Assembly (NCBI GenBank): GCA_951812925.1
Contig: OX638370.1
Coordinates: 121,348,897 to 121,412,896 of the forward strand
Length of the DNA stretch: 64,000 bases
DNA from: Calliopum simillimum
Lineage: Eukaryota > Arthropoda > Insecta > Diptera > Lauxaniidae
Direction: 5' to 3'
The notes under the pieces are model-generated. The model was not told where the DNA came from, made no database searches, and was given only the letters and a program-made list of their open reading frames with translations. How positions within the stretch are numbered: the first letter of the stretch is position 1; every line of letters begins with the position of its first letter. Below, piece after piece: positions 44,972-56,466 of the stretch. Made by a program: the position numbers and the translations under genes.

Positions 44972-47578
44972 ACCGTTTTAAATCCAAAAAGTTGTGCTGC
45001 AGCTGCCGCTGCTGCTAAATACAATAATCAAATGAATTCTGCACAAAATGATGAAATTGAATCGAAAATGTCCAACATGGAAACTGTTTTAAGCAACAGC
45101 AACAACAATATAAGCCAGTGCGCAACAACAGGACGTCGTCGTAAGGGCTCATCTTTAGGTGGTACACTCACTGCACGTTCTTCACGTAGTGAAGCGAAAG
45201 AGTTGCGCTCAGCTTTACAGGATCGTGAAGCTGTCATACAAAATTTACGAATACAATTGTGTTTAGGTAAATTACCAAGACCTACAGGACCACCATTGGA
45301 TGAGACTGAAAAACCAGCAGCTGAACAGAAATTATCACGTTTAAAAACGGAAGCAGAAAATAAAAAGATAAAGATAAGAAATTTGAAAAGCGCTCTGGAT
45401 AAACTCGATATAACGGAGTAAGTGTGACACTTTTGGGGTTTTATTGTGCGAACTCCCAACTCATAAATGCTCTTTACTTCGATTTTAGCAACATCGATAT
45501 ACGTATACGTCAAGCTGAATTGGAATATGCGCTTGGAAGAGAAGAACTACAAATGCTCTCAATTGTTGAAGAAGTTCGTGCTTTGCAGGCGCGTTTGGAA
45601 AAATCGAAACCAGAATCTCAAACGTTGTATAGGTATAATTTTTTTTAGAACAGATAATGATTTACATTTTGCCTACCAAACAAGCATAGATCAGTTGACA
45701 TTGTTGGTTTGAGCTTACTCTTCAAAGTCGTTTAGTAAAAACACCAACAAAATTATAAAAACAAAGCAAAAACATATTTACTGGAAGGCTGGTTTTCGTT
45801 ACGTTTCAATGATCACCACAATCATATCATCAGACGAATTTGCCGACAACCAGAAAAACTTGAACTTGACTTCGCCAAATAAGCTTGCAAACGAAGGCGC
45901 TATGCAAGAAAAGTATAATATCATGCATAACATGGAAAAAACAAAAAAATTAGAACTTTTGCATGTGCTGTGTTTACATTTTGCTGTGATTCTCAACAAA
46001 TCTATGCAAAAAGTTAAATATAGTGTGGTTGAAAATTCTTCGTCTGATGATATAATTGTAGTTTTTTAGTATAATTTAACTTAAACACATTGAACATTCA
46101 AACCAACAATATGAACAGATTCATGCTTGTTGGTAGCTAATAAAAGAACTTAGTGCTTTTGGTACTTCCACTCTTTCAATTACAATTTTCTTCTATTTTA
46201 ACCTTTTAAATTTCTTACTTGCTTATTCAGCGTTATCTCATCCGGCGTTGCGCTCAGTCTTCATGCAGTTCATGCCACCACAGGTCGTTGGGCTGCACAG
46301 ACTAAGCTTGATCAACCGGGCGTTTTCATTGAATGGGCACTTGAAGGAGATGGTCTCTATAAAGGTGATCGTATACTTGAAGTCAATGGAAGAATTGTAA
46401 CATGCAAAACCAAAGAAGATCTACAGAAAATAGTAGGCAATTCGGGTAAATGTCAAATGGTGGTATTGCGTAAGAAATCTGCAGCAATACCACAAAAACA
46501 ATTGGATCAAGAGAAAGAAAATAATATGCGCTTACAACATCGAATTTCCTATTTGGAAGAACAAGTTAAAGAGTTGCAAAACGTTAAAGAGCAACAACAA
46601 CAACAGCCACCAGCAGCAGCTGCAAATAGTAGTGGCACATCAGGACACGTTACAAGCATCAGTATATCATCACCACCTTCAACGCCACCTGAGAAGCCAT
46701 TAATTTTTCAACGTGGAAATTATATTACTACGCTAGTTGGTGGCAAACCAATAGAGCTTTTAGGTGATACAACTGCTAACAACCAAAGTCAAAATACCGG
46801 CAGTAAGAACGCCAATACGGCTAATATTTTATCGAAAAGCAATTCGGCAGCGCACGTTACTAAAACGCTTATAAGGGAAAGCGCGCAAAACGAAAACCAT
46901 GAACACCGCAATGCTATGCAATCTTATATGTCGTCTAAATCTTTATCAGCATCTAAAATTTCCATCAATAGTGATTCGGCTTATATGATGCCAGCTTATA
47001 AACGTGAGAAGGAGCGGCATCATCGTGAACGCGACCGTGAACGTTATGAAAAGCTGGCAAGCAAAACAAGTGCGCTGCAACAGCGTGCACAAATGCAAGC
47101 ACGCAGTGTGGAACATCTTAATTATTACAATGGGTTAGTTACTATAAATTTATACTTTTTTTGGTTAAAGTTTGTTCAATATATTTTTTAAAATTACAGA
47201 AAATCCCGTCACAATGATGCCACACGTTCTGCAGATGTGCATCATTATACGCTGCGTTCCAAACTACCAACAGATATGCGTAGCGTTAAGAGTCTTGACT
47301 TTGATAGTGAAAATGAAGCGAAACCAATAAGCGATACTGTTTCAGAAATTCGTTCTGTGCGTCCTACTCCGCCAAAGAAACCGCTACGTCTTTCATTACA
47401 ACGTGCGCAGAGTCTTCAAACGGTCGAGCTGAACCCAGCAATTGATCTGGAGCGAAAACGTCCTATGAAACGTGCACACATTACAGATCGAAATGGTCTT
47501 GTTGGTGATGGTATTCTTATAGAAAATTGCAGTCCATTACAGACATCGTCGCTGGGACGACAAAAACATAATATGTGA
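44972..47578 (+). CDS. PDZ-domain, coiled-coil protein (main exon block)
   Basis: Exons 44972-45417, 45489-45632, 46231-47133 and 47200-47578 have clean GT...AG junctions and matching phases (2,2,2). Together they encode 623 residues, or 649 with the proposed exon at 28192 (numbering below assumes it). Residues 98-126 and 143-220 are charged helices likely to form coiled coils (KELRSALQDREAVIQNLR, RQAELEYALGREEL). Residues about 222-306 form a PDZ domain (GVFIEWALEGDGLYKGDRIL, EVNGRIV). Another coiled coil (QHRISYLEEQVKELQ) runs into a Gln run. The rest is Ser/Thr-rich, probably disordered, with a proline motif PTPPKKPLR. No transmembrane segment or enzyme domain is visible, so a cytoplasmic scaffold is the likely role. 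I do not recognise the orthologue. If exon 1 is wrong, Met47 (45032) is the first in-frame ATG. Confidence 0.9.
45673..46137. mobile_element. Foldback element, copy 2 (in PDZ-gene intron)
   Basis: Ends CTACCAAACAAGC and GCTTGTTGGTAG, with longer inverted arms ('gacattgttggtttgagc' left, 'ttcaaaccaacaat' right). The inner sequence 'ggaaggctggttttcgtta' matches the left arm at 14990-15010, so it belongs to the family at 14866-16440. About 465 bp. The 45809-46069 reading frame lies wholly inside and is not a gene. Confidence 0.8.
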
Positions 47579-47942
47579 AAATTACTGCATATTCTCTTTA
47601 AACGTAACGAAGAGAAATGCAATTAATTTTAAGAGGGTGATGATACGTTTAATTTATATATAAAACCATAGTTTTATATTTATTTATTTGTTTGATATGC
47701 TGTTATTCATAATTGGGGCAACTTATTTGTAAATTTAATGTAATTTCAAGGCGGTAATGTGCAAAATTATGTATTTCTAAAATGTTCAATGTGTTTTAAC
47801 CAATTGGTTGATTCTTAAACATTTCTAGTTTATAGTAGGAAAACTTCCAAATGTATTTGTTTTCAAGCGTAAATGATAGTCACATATGTAAAATGATTTA
47901 GCACAAATTTATTGTAAATACACAACTGATTTAAAATCATGC

Positions 47943-47948
47943 AATAAA
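47943..47948 (+). promoter_or_regulatory. Poly(A) signal of the PDZ gene
   Basis: AATAAA 365 bp after the stop codon, the first canonical signal downstream of the coding region. Confidence 0.6.
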
Positions 47949-48558
47949 ATGTTTATTTTCCATTTTGTGGTAGTAAATAGGTAAAAGGAAATATAGTTTA
48001 AAATATACAAAATAGATAGTTAAATCGGAATCAATGCAACTCGGTAATAATACATTATGTATTTGATATTTTGAAAACGATTATCGTAGCTAAAATATAT
48101 ACATATGTCACAATCTTTGTAGATTAAATGCAACAACCAGCAGACATTTTAACTATGTTGAAATTTTATCTTACATTTAAGTTTGTATAACAAATTTCAA
48201 TACGTTTCGTTACAACCCAAAACTTTTTTGAGCCTAATTATTTAAATAAACCATCTAATTTGATTAGTTCTGGAGACAACATCAATTGTTACATAAGAAA
48301 ATCTTTATTATCTATTTTTTTTTTTTTTCAAAAAACATACATTCTTTAAGGCAAGATAAGAATTCTGAAAATTTCGTCTCCAACGTCGAATTCAATGGCA
48401 TATAATTTTTGTCAAACATCTATAAACTATTTGCGATAAAATCGATACATCCGAAATTACTGCACCGATTTGATTGATTACAAATGACTGGAAATGGCAT
48501 GGAAGTTGAAATCGGTAGAGCAGTTTCGAAGATAAGGCTATAAGAAACGACAAAACTT

Positions 48559-50093
48559 CGATAACACTGTTCAACGGCAAAAAATTATATGAGTTCAGAC
48601 CATTAAATTATTATTCCTTGCTATTGACATAATTGATCTGCATTTACAAAATTTTTCCATCACGTCTCAATTTTCAGAAAAATTGACAAATCCAAAATCA
48701 CGACTTACATCCGCGCGAAAATAAATTTAAAAATTTTTATCCGTCAGAATTTTAAAACAAAAATGTCAAACGATTCAAAAAATAGCAAAATTTTCAAATC
48801 TGAAACAAATTTTGAATCGGCCTGTTTATTTGAGAAAATGTACTGAAAAAACCAAACACCAACCATCTTTAATTACATAAATCTTGTCTAAATCAATACA
48901 AAATTATAAAAACTCTTCATGAGCTTATGCGTCATTATTTTAACTTTATTTTGATACCAAAAACTTATGGATTAGACCATGAATAATCAACTTATTTCCT
49001 TTTGAACAAAAATAAGCATATAGAAATTCATAAAAAAGCTATTGAATTTTGTATCATAACTAGAGTAGAACGGGGTAATGTCGTGCAGGGGGTAATGTCG
49101 TGCACTGGCTGTTTTAGCAGAAAGAATTGAATGATTTACCAACTGTTCGTAAGGGACCTGCTGACCTACTGAGCTTATGCATATAATACTAGCAATTTTC
49201 ACCAGTTCGTCTCTACAGAGTAACCTTTTTTTCAAAACGCACGCTTTCGGGACGATAAAAGTGTTTTTTTATCGGGTCAGAAAAATAATTTTCCTTCCGG
49301 GAAAATATACCAGGTAAGTGTTTTCTGAAACGAAATATCCTGGCAAAGAAAAGAAGTATTTGGTTTTCGAGAAAATTTTTGGGCTTCACCGAGTTATCGA
49401 AGTTGACCTTTAAAACGACCATTGGGGTAATGTCGTGCACATTCACTTACACAAACACAATTCCTCGCTATACAAATGTTGTTACACATGGATGTAACCA
49501 ATGAAATTATCTTTCGATCGGATGCTTACTCGTCGCATTCGCTTGAGATGTACGGCTTTACGAGCATGTCAAAGTTGAGTGCACGACATTTCCCCGTTCT
49601 ACTCTACTTGGAAATAAAAGTACTTGTATGACTTCCTGTATAAACATTTTTTGTTCAAAAGGAAATAAGTTGGTTATTCATGGTTTAATCCATAAGTTTT
49701 TGGTATCAAAATAAAGTTAAAATAATGACGCACAAGCTCATGAAGAGTTTTTTTTAATTTTGTATTGATTTAGGCATGATTTATGTAATTAAAGATGGTT
49801 GGTGTATGGTTTTTTCAGTACATTTTCTCAAACAAACGGGCATACAAAAAAATCTGCCGGACCGATTTCGAAATTTGTTTCAGATTTGAAAATATTGCTA
49901 TTTTCTGAATCGTTTGACATTTTTGTTTTAAAATTCTGACGGATAAAAATTTTTTAATTTATTTTCGCGCGGATGTAAGTCGTGATTTTGGATTTGTCAA
50001 TTATTCTGAAAATTGAGACGTGATGGAAAAATTTTGTAAATGCAGTTCTGAACTGAGATAAAAACAAAAACCTGAAATTCGTTCAACAGTGTA
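48559..50093. mobile_element. Foldback element with ~370-bp arms
   Basis: The left arm (about 48640-49015) and right arm (about 49645-50047) are near-identical inverted copies. Shared segments include 'tccatcacgtctcaattttc', 'acatccgcgcgaaaataaat', 'ccaaccatctttaattacat' and 'gaataatcaacttatttcc'. The outer ends may extend to 'aacactgttcaacgg' at 48561 and 'cgttcaacagtgt' at 50079. The centre holds a separate TA-flanked MITE. Non-coding. Confidence 0.85.
49063..49604. mobile_element. TA-flanked MITE with iterated GGGGTAATGTCGTGCA
   Basis: Inverted ends GAGTAGAACGGGGTAATGTC at 49063 and GAGTAGAACGGGGAAATGTC on the minus strand at 49604 are flanked by TA (49061-49062, 49605-49606). The core GGGGTAATGTCGTGCA recurs immediately inside (49089) and at 49424. 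The design (G-rich terminal motif repeated inside, TA duplication) mirrors the 18520-19756 element although the motif differs. It lies in the loop of the larger foldback. Confidence 0.85.
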
Positions 50094-50199
50094 ATTACTA
50101 CTTTTTTTTTTGTTTGTTGTGTGGTTTTTCGACATCATTTTAAAAAATGGTAACAGCAACACATTCCAAAGTGGTAAAAAATTTTATAAATGCCTTTCT

Positions 50200-50530
50200 G
50201 ACCAAATGCAATAAGCCGCATCTGAATCGATCTTAATCAGCGTCACCTCTTGAGTCGATATAGCCATGTCCATATGTCTGTCTGTTTGTATGTCCGTTGA
50301 AATTACTTTAATATTTTTTTTGGGAACAAGATAATATGATGATATGATAAAGACAATAAATGCAAGGTCTGAGCAAAAACTAGGCAAACTTGCTATACTG
50401 AAACCGTTTTTTGAGATAATTTAACCAAATTTCACTCAGACACTGAGAACAGTAAGTGCAAGATCTGAGCAGAAGCTATGTGAATTCAGACAAGAGGTCG
50501 TGGCACCTCATGTATACAAGCCAAATTTTC
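50200..50530 (-). repeat. Dispersed repeat, minus orientation
   Basis: 'gcgtcacctcttgagtcgat', 'atagccatgtccatatgtctg' and 'gtcgtggcacctcatg' match, in inverse orientation, the repeat at 56467-57416 and partly 28680-28830. 'tgcaaggtctgagcaaaa' and 'tgcaagatctgagcagaa' are internal duplicates. Non-coding. Confidence 0.6.
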
Positions 50531-50534
50531 AATG

Positions 50535-51950
50535 GATTAAGCTTTTGCTTATTTTTTTAAGTAGGAAAACTCCATAGCAACAGTTTGAAAGATTTAATTT
50601 TCATTTCCAGCAGAACATCATCTGGCTCACCGTGTAACGCATTAAGTTGGACTATGCATTTTTTTTACTTTTATTGCAAATTAATGAATTTTGAGAGGCA
50701 AAAATTATACAATAAAATATTGATTACTATACGGCGAAGAGAATGGTAAAAATAATTATAATAATAATCAGGAAAACGTGGTACATGGCTTAAGATATCA
50801 ATTGCACGTACATACTTATGTGCGAGTATGTTACTCATATGCCAGCTAAATATTTGTTGTATTCAATGTGTGCATTATTTATAATAAAAAAAAAAAAACA
50901 TTATTTCAAGTGCAATTATGCAATAACAAATATATTAAAAAAAAAATTAAAATTTTCACACATAACTAATTTTTTTTCCTAAATTGTTAACACCACCGTG
51001 TCACAATTATCAAAGGATTTGAAAAATGTAGTTATCTATTGCTGGAAAATGAAGATTTTGTGCTGATTAACTATCATTAATGATAATAGACGAGTTCATG
51101 CATTTGTGGCGTTTTCTTTTTAAATGCACTCAACGTTAAGAATTTTTTATAATCAAAACTTTTAAATTTCTAGTAGTCTTAATTTTGGAAGTCGGATTTG
51201 GTGATTCCGATTTGTTATTTCTTTCTCCAACGATCTTTTTCAGGTAACATTTGTAAAACTGTCTTGTCATAATTAGAAGAAAACTGCTTAAATCACAGCC
51301 TAATATTAAGCGATTTGAGCACTTATCCCTATTAGTACCTGGCGACCGATCCCTGCTCGGTCAACAAACTGATCTTATTATTTTAATTGATGTTTTTATT
51401 CATAGATTTTTTTCTGATGATACTCGCATCTTTTCGCCACCAATTTTCATGCTTTCAAATGATAAACTTACCGGTGAGAATAATAATAAGAAAAAACTCA
51501 GAAAGTATCGAATGAAATAGGAAACAATAGAAAAATATCAAAAACTCAAAATTTTTTTTGGTAAAATAGAATGCCCTAAAATAAATAAATGGGATATGCC
51601 ACGCACCCAAAAAATTTCGTCTTTTGCATGGGGGCTGAAATTTTTTAACTCGGAAAGTAAGACCCTATTGGAAAAATCCACAAGGATATTTTGAAAAGGA
51701 AGAGTGTGGCTATTTGATGCCATTAATAGAAAAGAATTTCACATTTTCTTATAGCTAAGCTGTAAGACTGAACACAGCGTTTTCTTCAAACAAGGATATT
51801 TCAAAATCCTGCAGATATAATGAGAGTGATGCTGATGAATGCTGCTGATGAAGAAGTATTTAGCGTTGAAAAGTACATAAGAATGCATATAAGGAATAAA
51901 AAGTTCATTGCATTTTTTTTTTGTGCCTGAGTAATTTACCAAAATTTTTA
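50535..51950. other. Intergenic sequence, nothing recognised
   Basis: Short frames only, no motif or repeat that I can define. Confidence 0.5.
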
Positions 51951-51956
51951 TTTTCA

Positions 51957-52745
51957 GTTCAGTTCAGAGGTTCCAAATAGCGAGTAGACTCTCTACAGTT
52001 AAATTCAGAAAAATTGCTTTAGTAGTTTTCTTTTTAAGGCATATTATATTTCTGTGGACGGTGCCACGCCTTTTCACGAGTTTTTCCACTATAATAGCAA
52101 CTCACATATTAATCTTTGAATTTAGGGGTAATATCCCTTAAATTTTCATTAAAATTGTTGGAGCCGTTTTTGAGTTATTTTGAATCAAAATTTTAATGGT
52201 TAAAAAGTGGGCGTGGCACTTATTCGATTCGTTTACGACAATGCACTGATAAGCAGTATCTACATACCAAATTTCATCAAAATACCTTGTACCATTTGCG
52301 AGAAATAACATTTAACGTGTTTTCGTTATACAGGAGGTTCCACGCAGCCCGCAATATTTCGCCCACTTTCAGTTCAGAGGTTCCAAATAGCAAGTTGACT
52401 CCCTACAGTTAAATTCAGAAAGATTGCTTTAGTTGTTTTCTTTTCATAACGTATTATGTTTTTGTGGGCGGTGCCACGCCTGTCAAAAAGTTTTTCAAAT
52501 ATAACGGCATATCACATATTAATTCTTGTTCCCAGGGGTAACATCTCCTAAATTTTCATTAAAATTGTTGGAGCCGTTTTCGAGTAATATTGAATCAAAA
52601 TTTTTAATGGTTAAACAGTGGGCGTGGCACTTCATCGTTACCGCCCACTTTTCGTTTGTTACAATTCATTTATAAGTAGTACCCACCTATCAAATTTCAT
52701 CAAAATAGCTTGAAAAAAAATGTTGGCCACAGACAAACATACATA
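51957..52745. repeat. Tandem duplication, ~415-bp unit
   Basis: 'cagttcagaggttccaaata' starts both units (51957 and 52371). Each continues with 'ctacagttaaattcagaaa', a GGCGGTGCCACGCC core, 'attttcattaaaattgttgg' and 'agtgggcgtggcacttc/ttattc'. It shares the core with 24290-24640. The Tc1-like transposon starts at the right edge. Confidence 0.8.
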
Positions 52746-54272
52746 CAGTTGTGCTCAAAAAAATAGTAGTGATACTACCGGTTAGCTTGTTTTTTGCCAT
52801 ATCTAACTGATTATTTGAATTTTCGATATTTTTTTTTTTACCAATTTGTAACGCTATGAAAGAATAATAAGAAGACCTACTACTTTCAATTTTTACGTGA
52901 TTGTTCTAATTTTTATTTGAAAAATTCGCGGTTGAGCTGGTTTTTGTGTGATCAAAATAATAGTAGTGTATGTGAAAATTTTGTCAAAAAATTAGAATAA
53001 ACCGGATATTCTTAACAAAAAGGGTATTATTATAATCATTTATAAGCAAGCATTGCAGTTCTGAGCGGCGTGCACTTTGATTTCGAAGGGCAAAACTTAC
53101 AAAGCAGTGGAAAATTTAGTAGGTTGTTCACCGACGATGGTTTGAAATGCTATCACGTTCACCCCACGCCTTGAAAAACGCGGCCGACCTCGTCTAATCT
53201 CCAAGAAAGAAGAAACTCGTGTGGTGAGATACTAAAGACTATATCCTTTTGCAAGCTCTTCCAAGATAAAGGATGAACTTAAAGTCAATGCCAGTACACA
53301 AACAATACGAAGATATTTGCGGGCAAATAATTTGGCAGCACATAGCCCAAGAAAAGTTACGCTTCTAAATAAAAAACATGTAGCCGCTAGACTAAAATTC
53401 GCTCAAAAACACATCGACTGGCAAGTTCAGAAATGGAGAAATATTTTATGGACTGATGAATCCAAAAATTGTGCTTTATGAAGGAAGGGGGTCTAGGCAA
53501 TTTGTAAGACGACCACCAAATACGGAATTCGATCCAAGATTTACCTTAAAAACAATCAAACACGTAGGAGCTAGCCTATATATTGGATCCAAGATATCAT
53601 GGATTGGCACCTATTTGTCCATTTACTGCAGGAAGTCATGTTGCCATATGCTAGTGACCAAATGCCACTGAATTGGGTCTTTCAACAGGCCAACGACCCC
53701 AAGCACACTAGTAAAGTCGCCAAACAAGGGTTTCAGGCCAACGACATAAATGTTCTTGAATGGCCCGCCCAGTCGCCAGACCTGAATCCCATTGAGAACC
53801 TATGGTGCGACGTGAAGAATGCAGTCGCCCAATATCGACCGACCAATGTTTCGCAACTTTGGGAAACATTTAAAGACGCCTGGAAATCCATACCTGTCCA
53901 AAGATGCCAAAACCTTGTGGAATCGATGTCAAAGCGCTGTGCTTGTCTTATTGCGAATAAAGGCCATGCAACTAAATACGAGTGATAACGTTGTGTTTTA
54001 AATAACCCATAATTTTAAAAACGTGGCTATTTTGCAAAAGTTACACGACCGCAAAGTTACCGCTACTATTATTTTGAGCAGCCAAATTTTAAGAACTTGT
54101 GAAAACTTTAATTTTTTTATCCCAACTGCCTTGAAATCTTGTTAATTATTTTTTTAATTTCTCCTTAGGATACCACTCTTGTAAAAAAAATGTATTTGAT
54201 CAAAATAAAAATTCAGATATTTTTAAGGTCGTTTTCAATTTTATAAAAAGCACTACTAATATTTTGGACACA
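52746..54272 (+). mobile_element. Decayed Tc1-like transposon
   Basis: The left end CAGTTGTGCTCAAAA follows TA (52744-52745), and the degenerate right end TTTTGGACACA is followed by TA (54273-54274). The binding-site-like motif 'tcaaaataatagtagtg' occurs at the left end, again about 200 bp inside (52947), and in inverse orientation at 54065 and 54250. This is the IR/DR pattern of many Tc1 elements. The transposase is broken (see 53050-53985). The right end boundary is uncertain by a few bases. Confidence 0.8.
53050..53985 (+). pseudogene. Tc1-like transposase, frameshifted
   Basis: Fragments of a DD34E transposase lie in more than one frame. In order: KRGRPRLISKKEE (53180 region), RRYLRANNLAAHSPRK, and WRNILWTDESK with the first Asp. 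After a frame change, VFQQANDPKHTSK has the second Asp replaced or shifted (AND), followed by VLEWPAQSPDLNPIENLW with the catalytic Glu. A normal Tc1 transposase of about 340 residues would fill the region. At least one frameshift separates WTDES from the C-terminal block at 53599-53985. Not functional. Confidence 0.85.
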
Positions 54273-54369
54273 TACACACATGTATGTACATACAATTTAA
54301 GCTCGTATAAGAAGGGATGATAAATAAAAAAAATAAAAAAATTCAAAAAAAAAAATATAAAGTTAATTT

Positions 54370-54383
54370 AAAAAAAAAAAAAA
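54370..54383 (-). terminator. Pol III T-run terminator for tRNA-His
   Basis: Run of 14 T on the minus strand, about 34 nt past the tRNA 3' end; no T4 run lies closer. Confidence 0.6.
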
Positions 54384-54416
54384 TTCTCCACCGTGACAAT
54401 GTTAGCTGCGAAACAT

Positions 54417-54488
54417 TGCCGTGACCAGGATTCGAACCTGGGTTACCACGGCCACAACGTGGGGTCCTAACCACTAGACGATCACGGC
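54417..54488 (-). tRNA. tRNA-His: tRNA-His (anticodon GUG)
   Basis: A full 72-nt cloverleaf reads on the minus strand. The acceptor GCCGTGA pairs with TCACGGC and the discriminator is A. The D arm contains CTAGTGGTTAGGAC (A box). The anticodon stem CCACG/CGTGG encloses loop TTGTGGC with anticodon GTG. The T arm is CAGGTTCGAATCCTG (perfect B box). No intron and no mismatch in the stems I checked. It is likely a functional Pol III gene, and it supplies the usual cytosolic His tRNA. Confidence 0.95.
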
Positions 54489-54628
54489 TGTTGGAGGTGT
54501 TTTTGTTGTAGTGGTTAATTTCGTTTTTCATTTTGCTCTACATTTGCTTTGCAAAAGCAGAATGAATGGCGTAGCACATACATGTTGTTTAGGGGTGATT
54601 CTAATCACGAAGGAAGGAAAATACATTG

Positions 54629-54719
54629 GGGGTTTATCGTGAATCAATATTCCCGGGGAATGCTACTCAAACAGCTTTAGAAAAATTCCCCGGGAATATT
54701 TATTCACGATAAAACCAAT
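54629..54719. mobile_element. Hairpin MITE, ~32-bp arms
   Basis: GGTTTATCGTGAATCAATAT plus CCCGGGGAAT (54632-54662) is repeated inverted at 54686-54718, with a loop of about 22 bp. Very compact palindrome containing CCCGGG in each arm. Confidence 0.75.
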
Positions 54720-54724
54720 TATTT

Positions 54725-56460
54725 TCGGCAAAAAATTATTTTAGCATCTGAGTTCAGACAAAAAATAAGCTAAGAACGATGAGTACCCAAAAAAATTAGA
54801 TGTTTAAGTTTCCAGGAGACTGATATTTCTACACGTTTCAGTCAATAAATCGTTAATGCAACATTCAATGACTAAATTATGGAAAAAAAAAAATAAATAA
54901 ATAAATGTTCTTAAAAATACCTAAAAAATATAACCAGGGACCTGAGAATCTGACTAGCCGTGACACTATCTGACGCACAAAACTCGGCATTTCGACTTAC
55001 ATATCCAAGATCTGAAATAAATGCAAGCGATTCAAAGGCTATTCACATCAACAAAACAGCAACGAGATAGATTCGTCAAAATTTTTTGATATTTTGATGA
55101 CCCAGGAGGCTGAGTAAAAAGTCAGTGAAACGCTCTTGATTACATATCTCGTTTCTTCTGCGAAATGCACACTCGAAATTGAGTTTAATTTACTATAAAA
55201 ACTTCAATTTCGGAAGAAAGGAGACTGAGAATTCGGCACTTTAAAGTTAAATTTTTGCATGAAATATCTTTGGGAGCGTCCTAATTTTCAGTGTCAAACT
55301 AGAAACAATTTAGATATTAAGTATTGTTCCTAAATCAATGCATTATATTTACAAAAAAATATACAAAATTAGGTGAGCTGCAGAATATTCCCTCGTGAGT
55401 TGAATCACCTGCATAAGAGTGGAAAAAAACCTATATTCGAGAGCATCAATTGAGAGGTATAGAAACAAAGGTGATAATCCAAAATTTTTTCATGAACGTG
55501 TCTAATGTACACATTTAACTATCTAAGTAGTTCAAATACAAACGTCCATAATTTTAATTTAAAAAATTTTGTGCGATAATTCTAATCTTAGTAAACTTTA
55601 ATCAAACGGAAAAATGAAATATATGTTGTAATTCTTAGCTCTTTCATATTTCACAGCACCAGTTAATTTCGATAAGCAAAGAGATAGTTAAACATTCCAG
55701 AAGAGCACGGTTTTTCTATGTGCCTTCTTTACATACAACAGCTCTGGTCACTCTTTCAATTTTTACCTATTATTTTACAATGGAAAAAAATAAGAATTTA
55801 AGTAATTTCTCGTTACCGGGAGAGGGAAAAAATATTCACCGACCTCCATTATTTCTTTCTCTCCAACATTTCTCTCAAACATACTAACCACATTTTCCCA
55901 TAAAAAATTTCGATAAAAAGAACAAAAAAATTCTTCGTTGCCGGGAGAGGGAAAAAATGCTCATTGACTTCCATCAATTTTTCGTCTCCATCATTTCCCT
56001 CGAACTTACTAACCACTTTTTTTTTTAGCTTTGAAGGGGGCTCCCATTAAATATTTAAAGATGAATATCAATTACACAGCCCGACTTGAAAAATGTATTT
56101 TCAATAAGAAGTCATTCCGCGTAGTTTGATTATTGCTGAATCCGAATCAGTCCTCAAAACTGCTCTATCACGTCAGATTTTTTAAACATCCTTACCTAAA
56201 AGTGCAAAAAATCATATTTTCGCCAATGTTTGAGGTTATGTACCTATCATCGCAAACATTTTTTTCCCAAAAAACTGTGTTTAAGATCTTAAAGTGCAAG
56301 TCTTTCTCTCCCGAATTCCGTTGAGCTTGTTCAAAAATTTTAAAATCATTTGAGATAATTAAGTGTTCAAATGAAATATGAAAAATACGTGTATTGAAGG
56401 GATTAAACTACCTATTAAATCATAAATGTTGAAAAGTCCAAAAATGTAGAAAATTAATTC
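54725..56460. other. Intergenic sequence with one tandem pair
   Basis: No gene recognised. 55805-55925 and 55930-56030 are two diverged tandem units ('cgttaccgggagagggaaaa', 'cgttgccgggagagggaaaa', both continuing to 'tactaaccac'). Confidence 0.5.
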
Positions 56461-56466
56461 AAATTA

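Noticed and set aside
45809..46069. 86-codon frame between PDZ exons
   Set aside because: Inside foldback copy 2, without matching splice phase.
47416..47622. Minus-strand frame opposite the last PDZ exon
   Set aside because: Shadow of a well-supported plus-strand exon.
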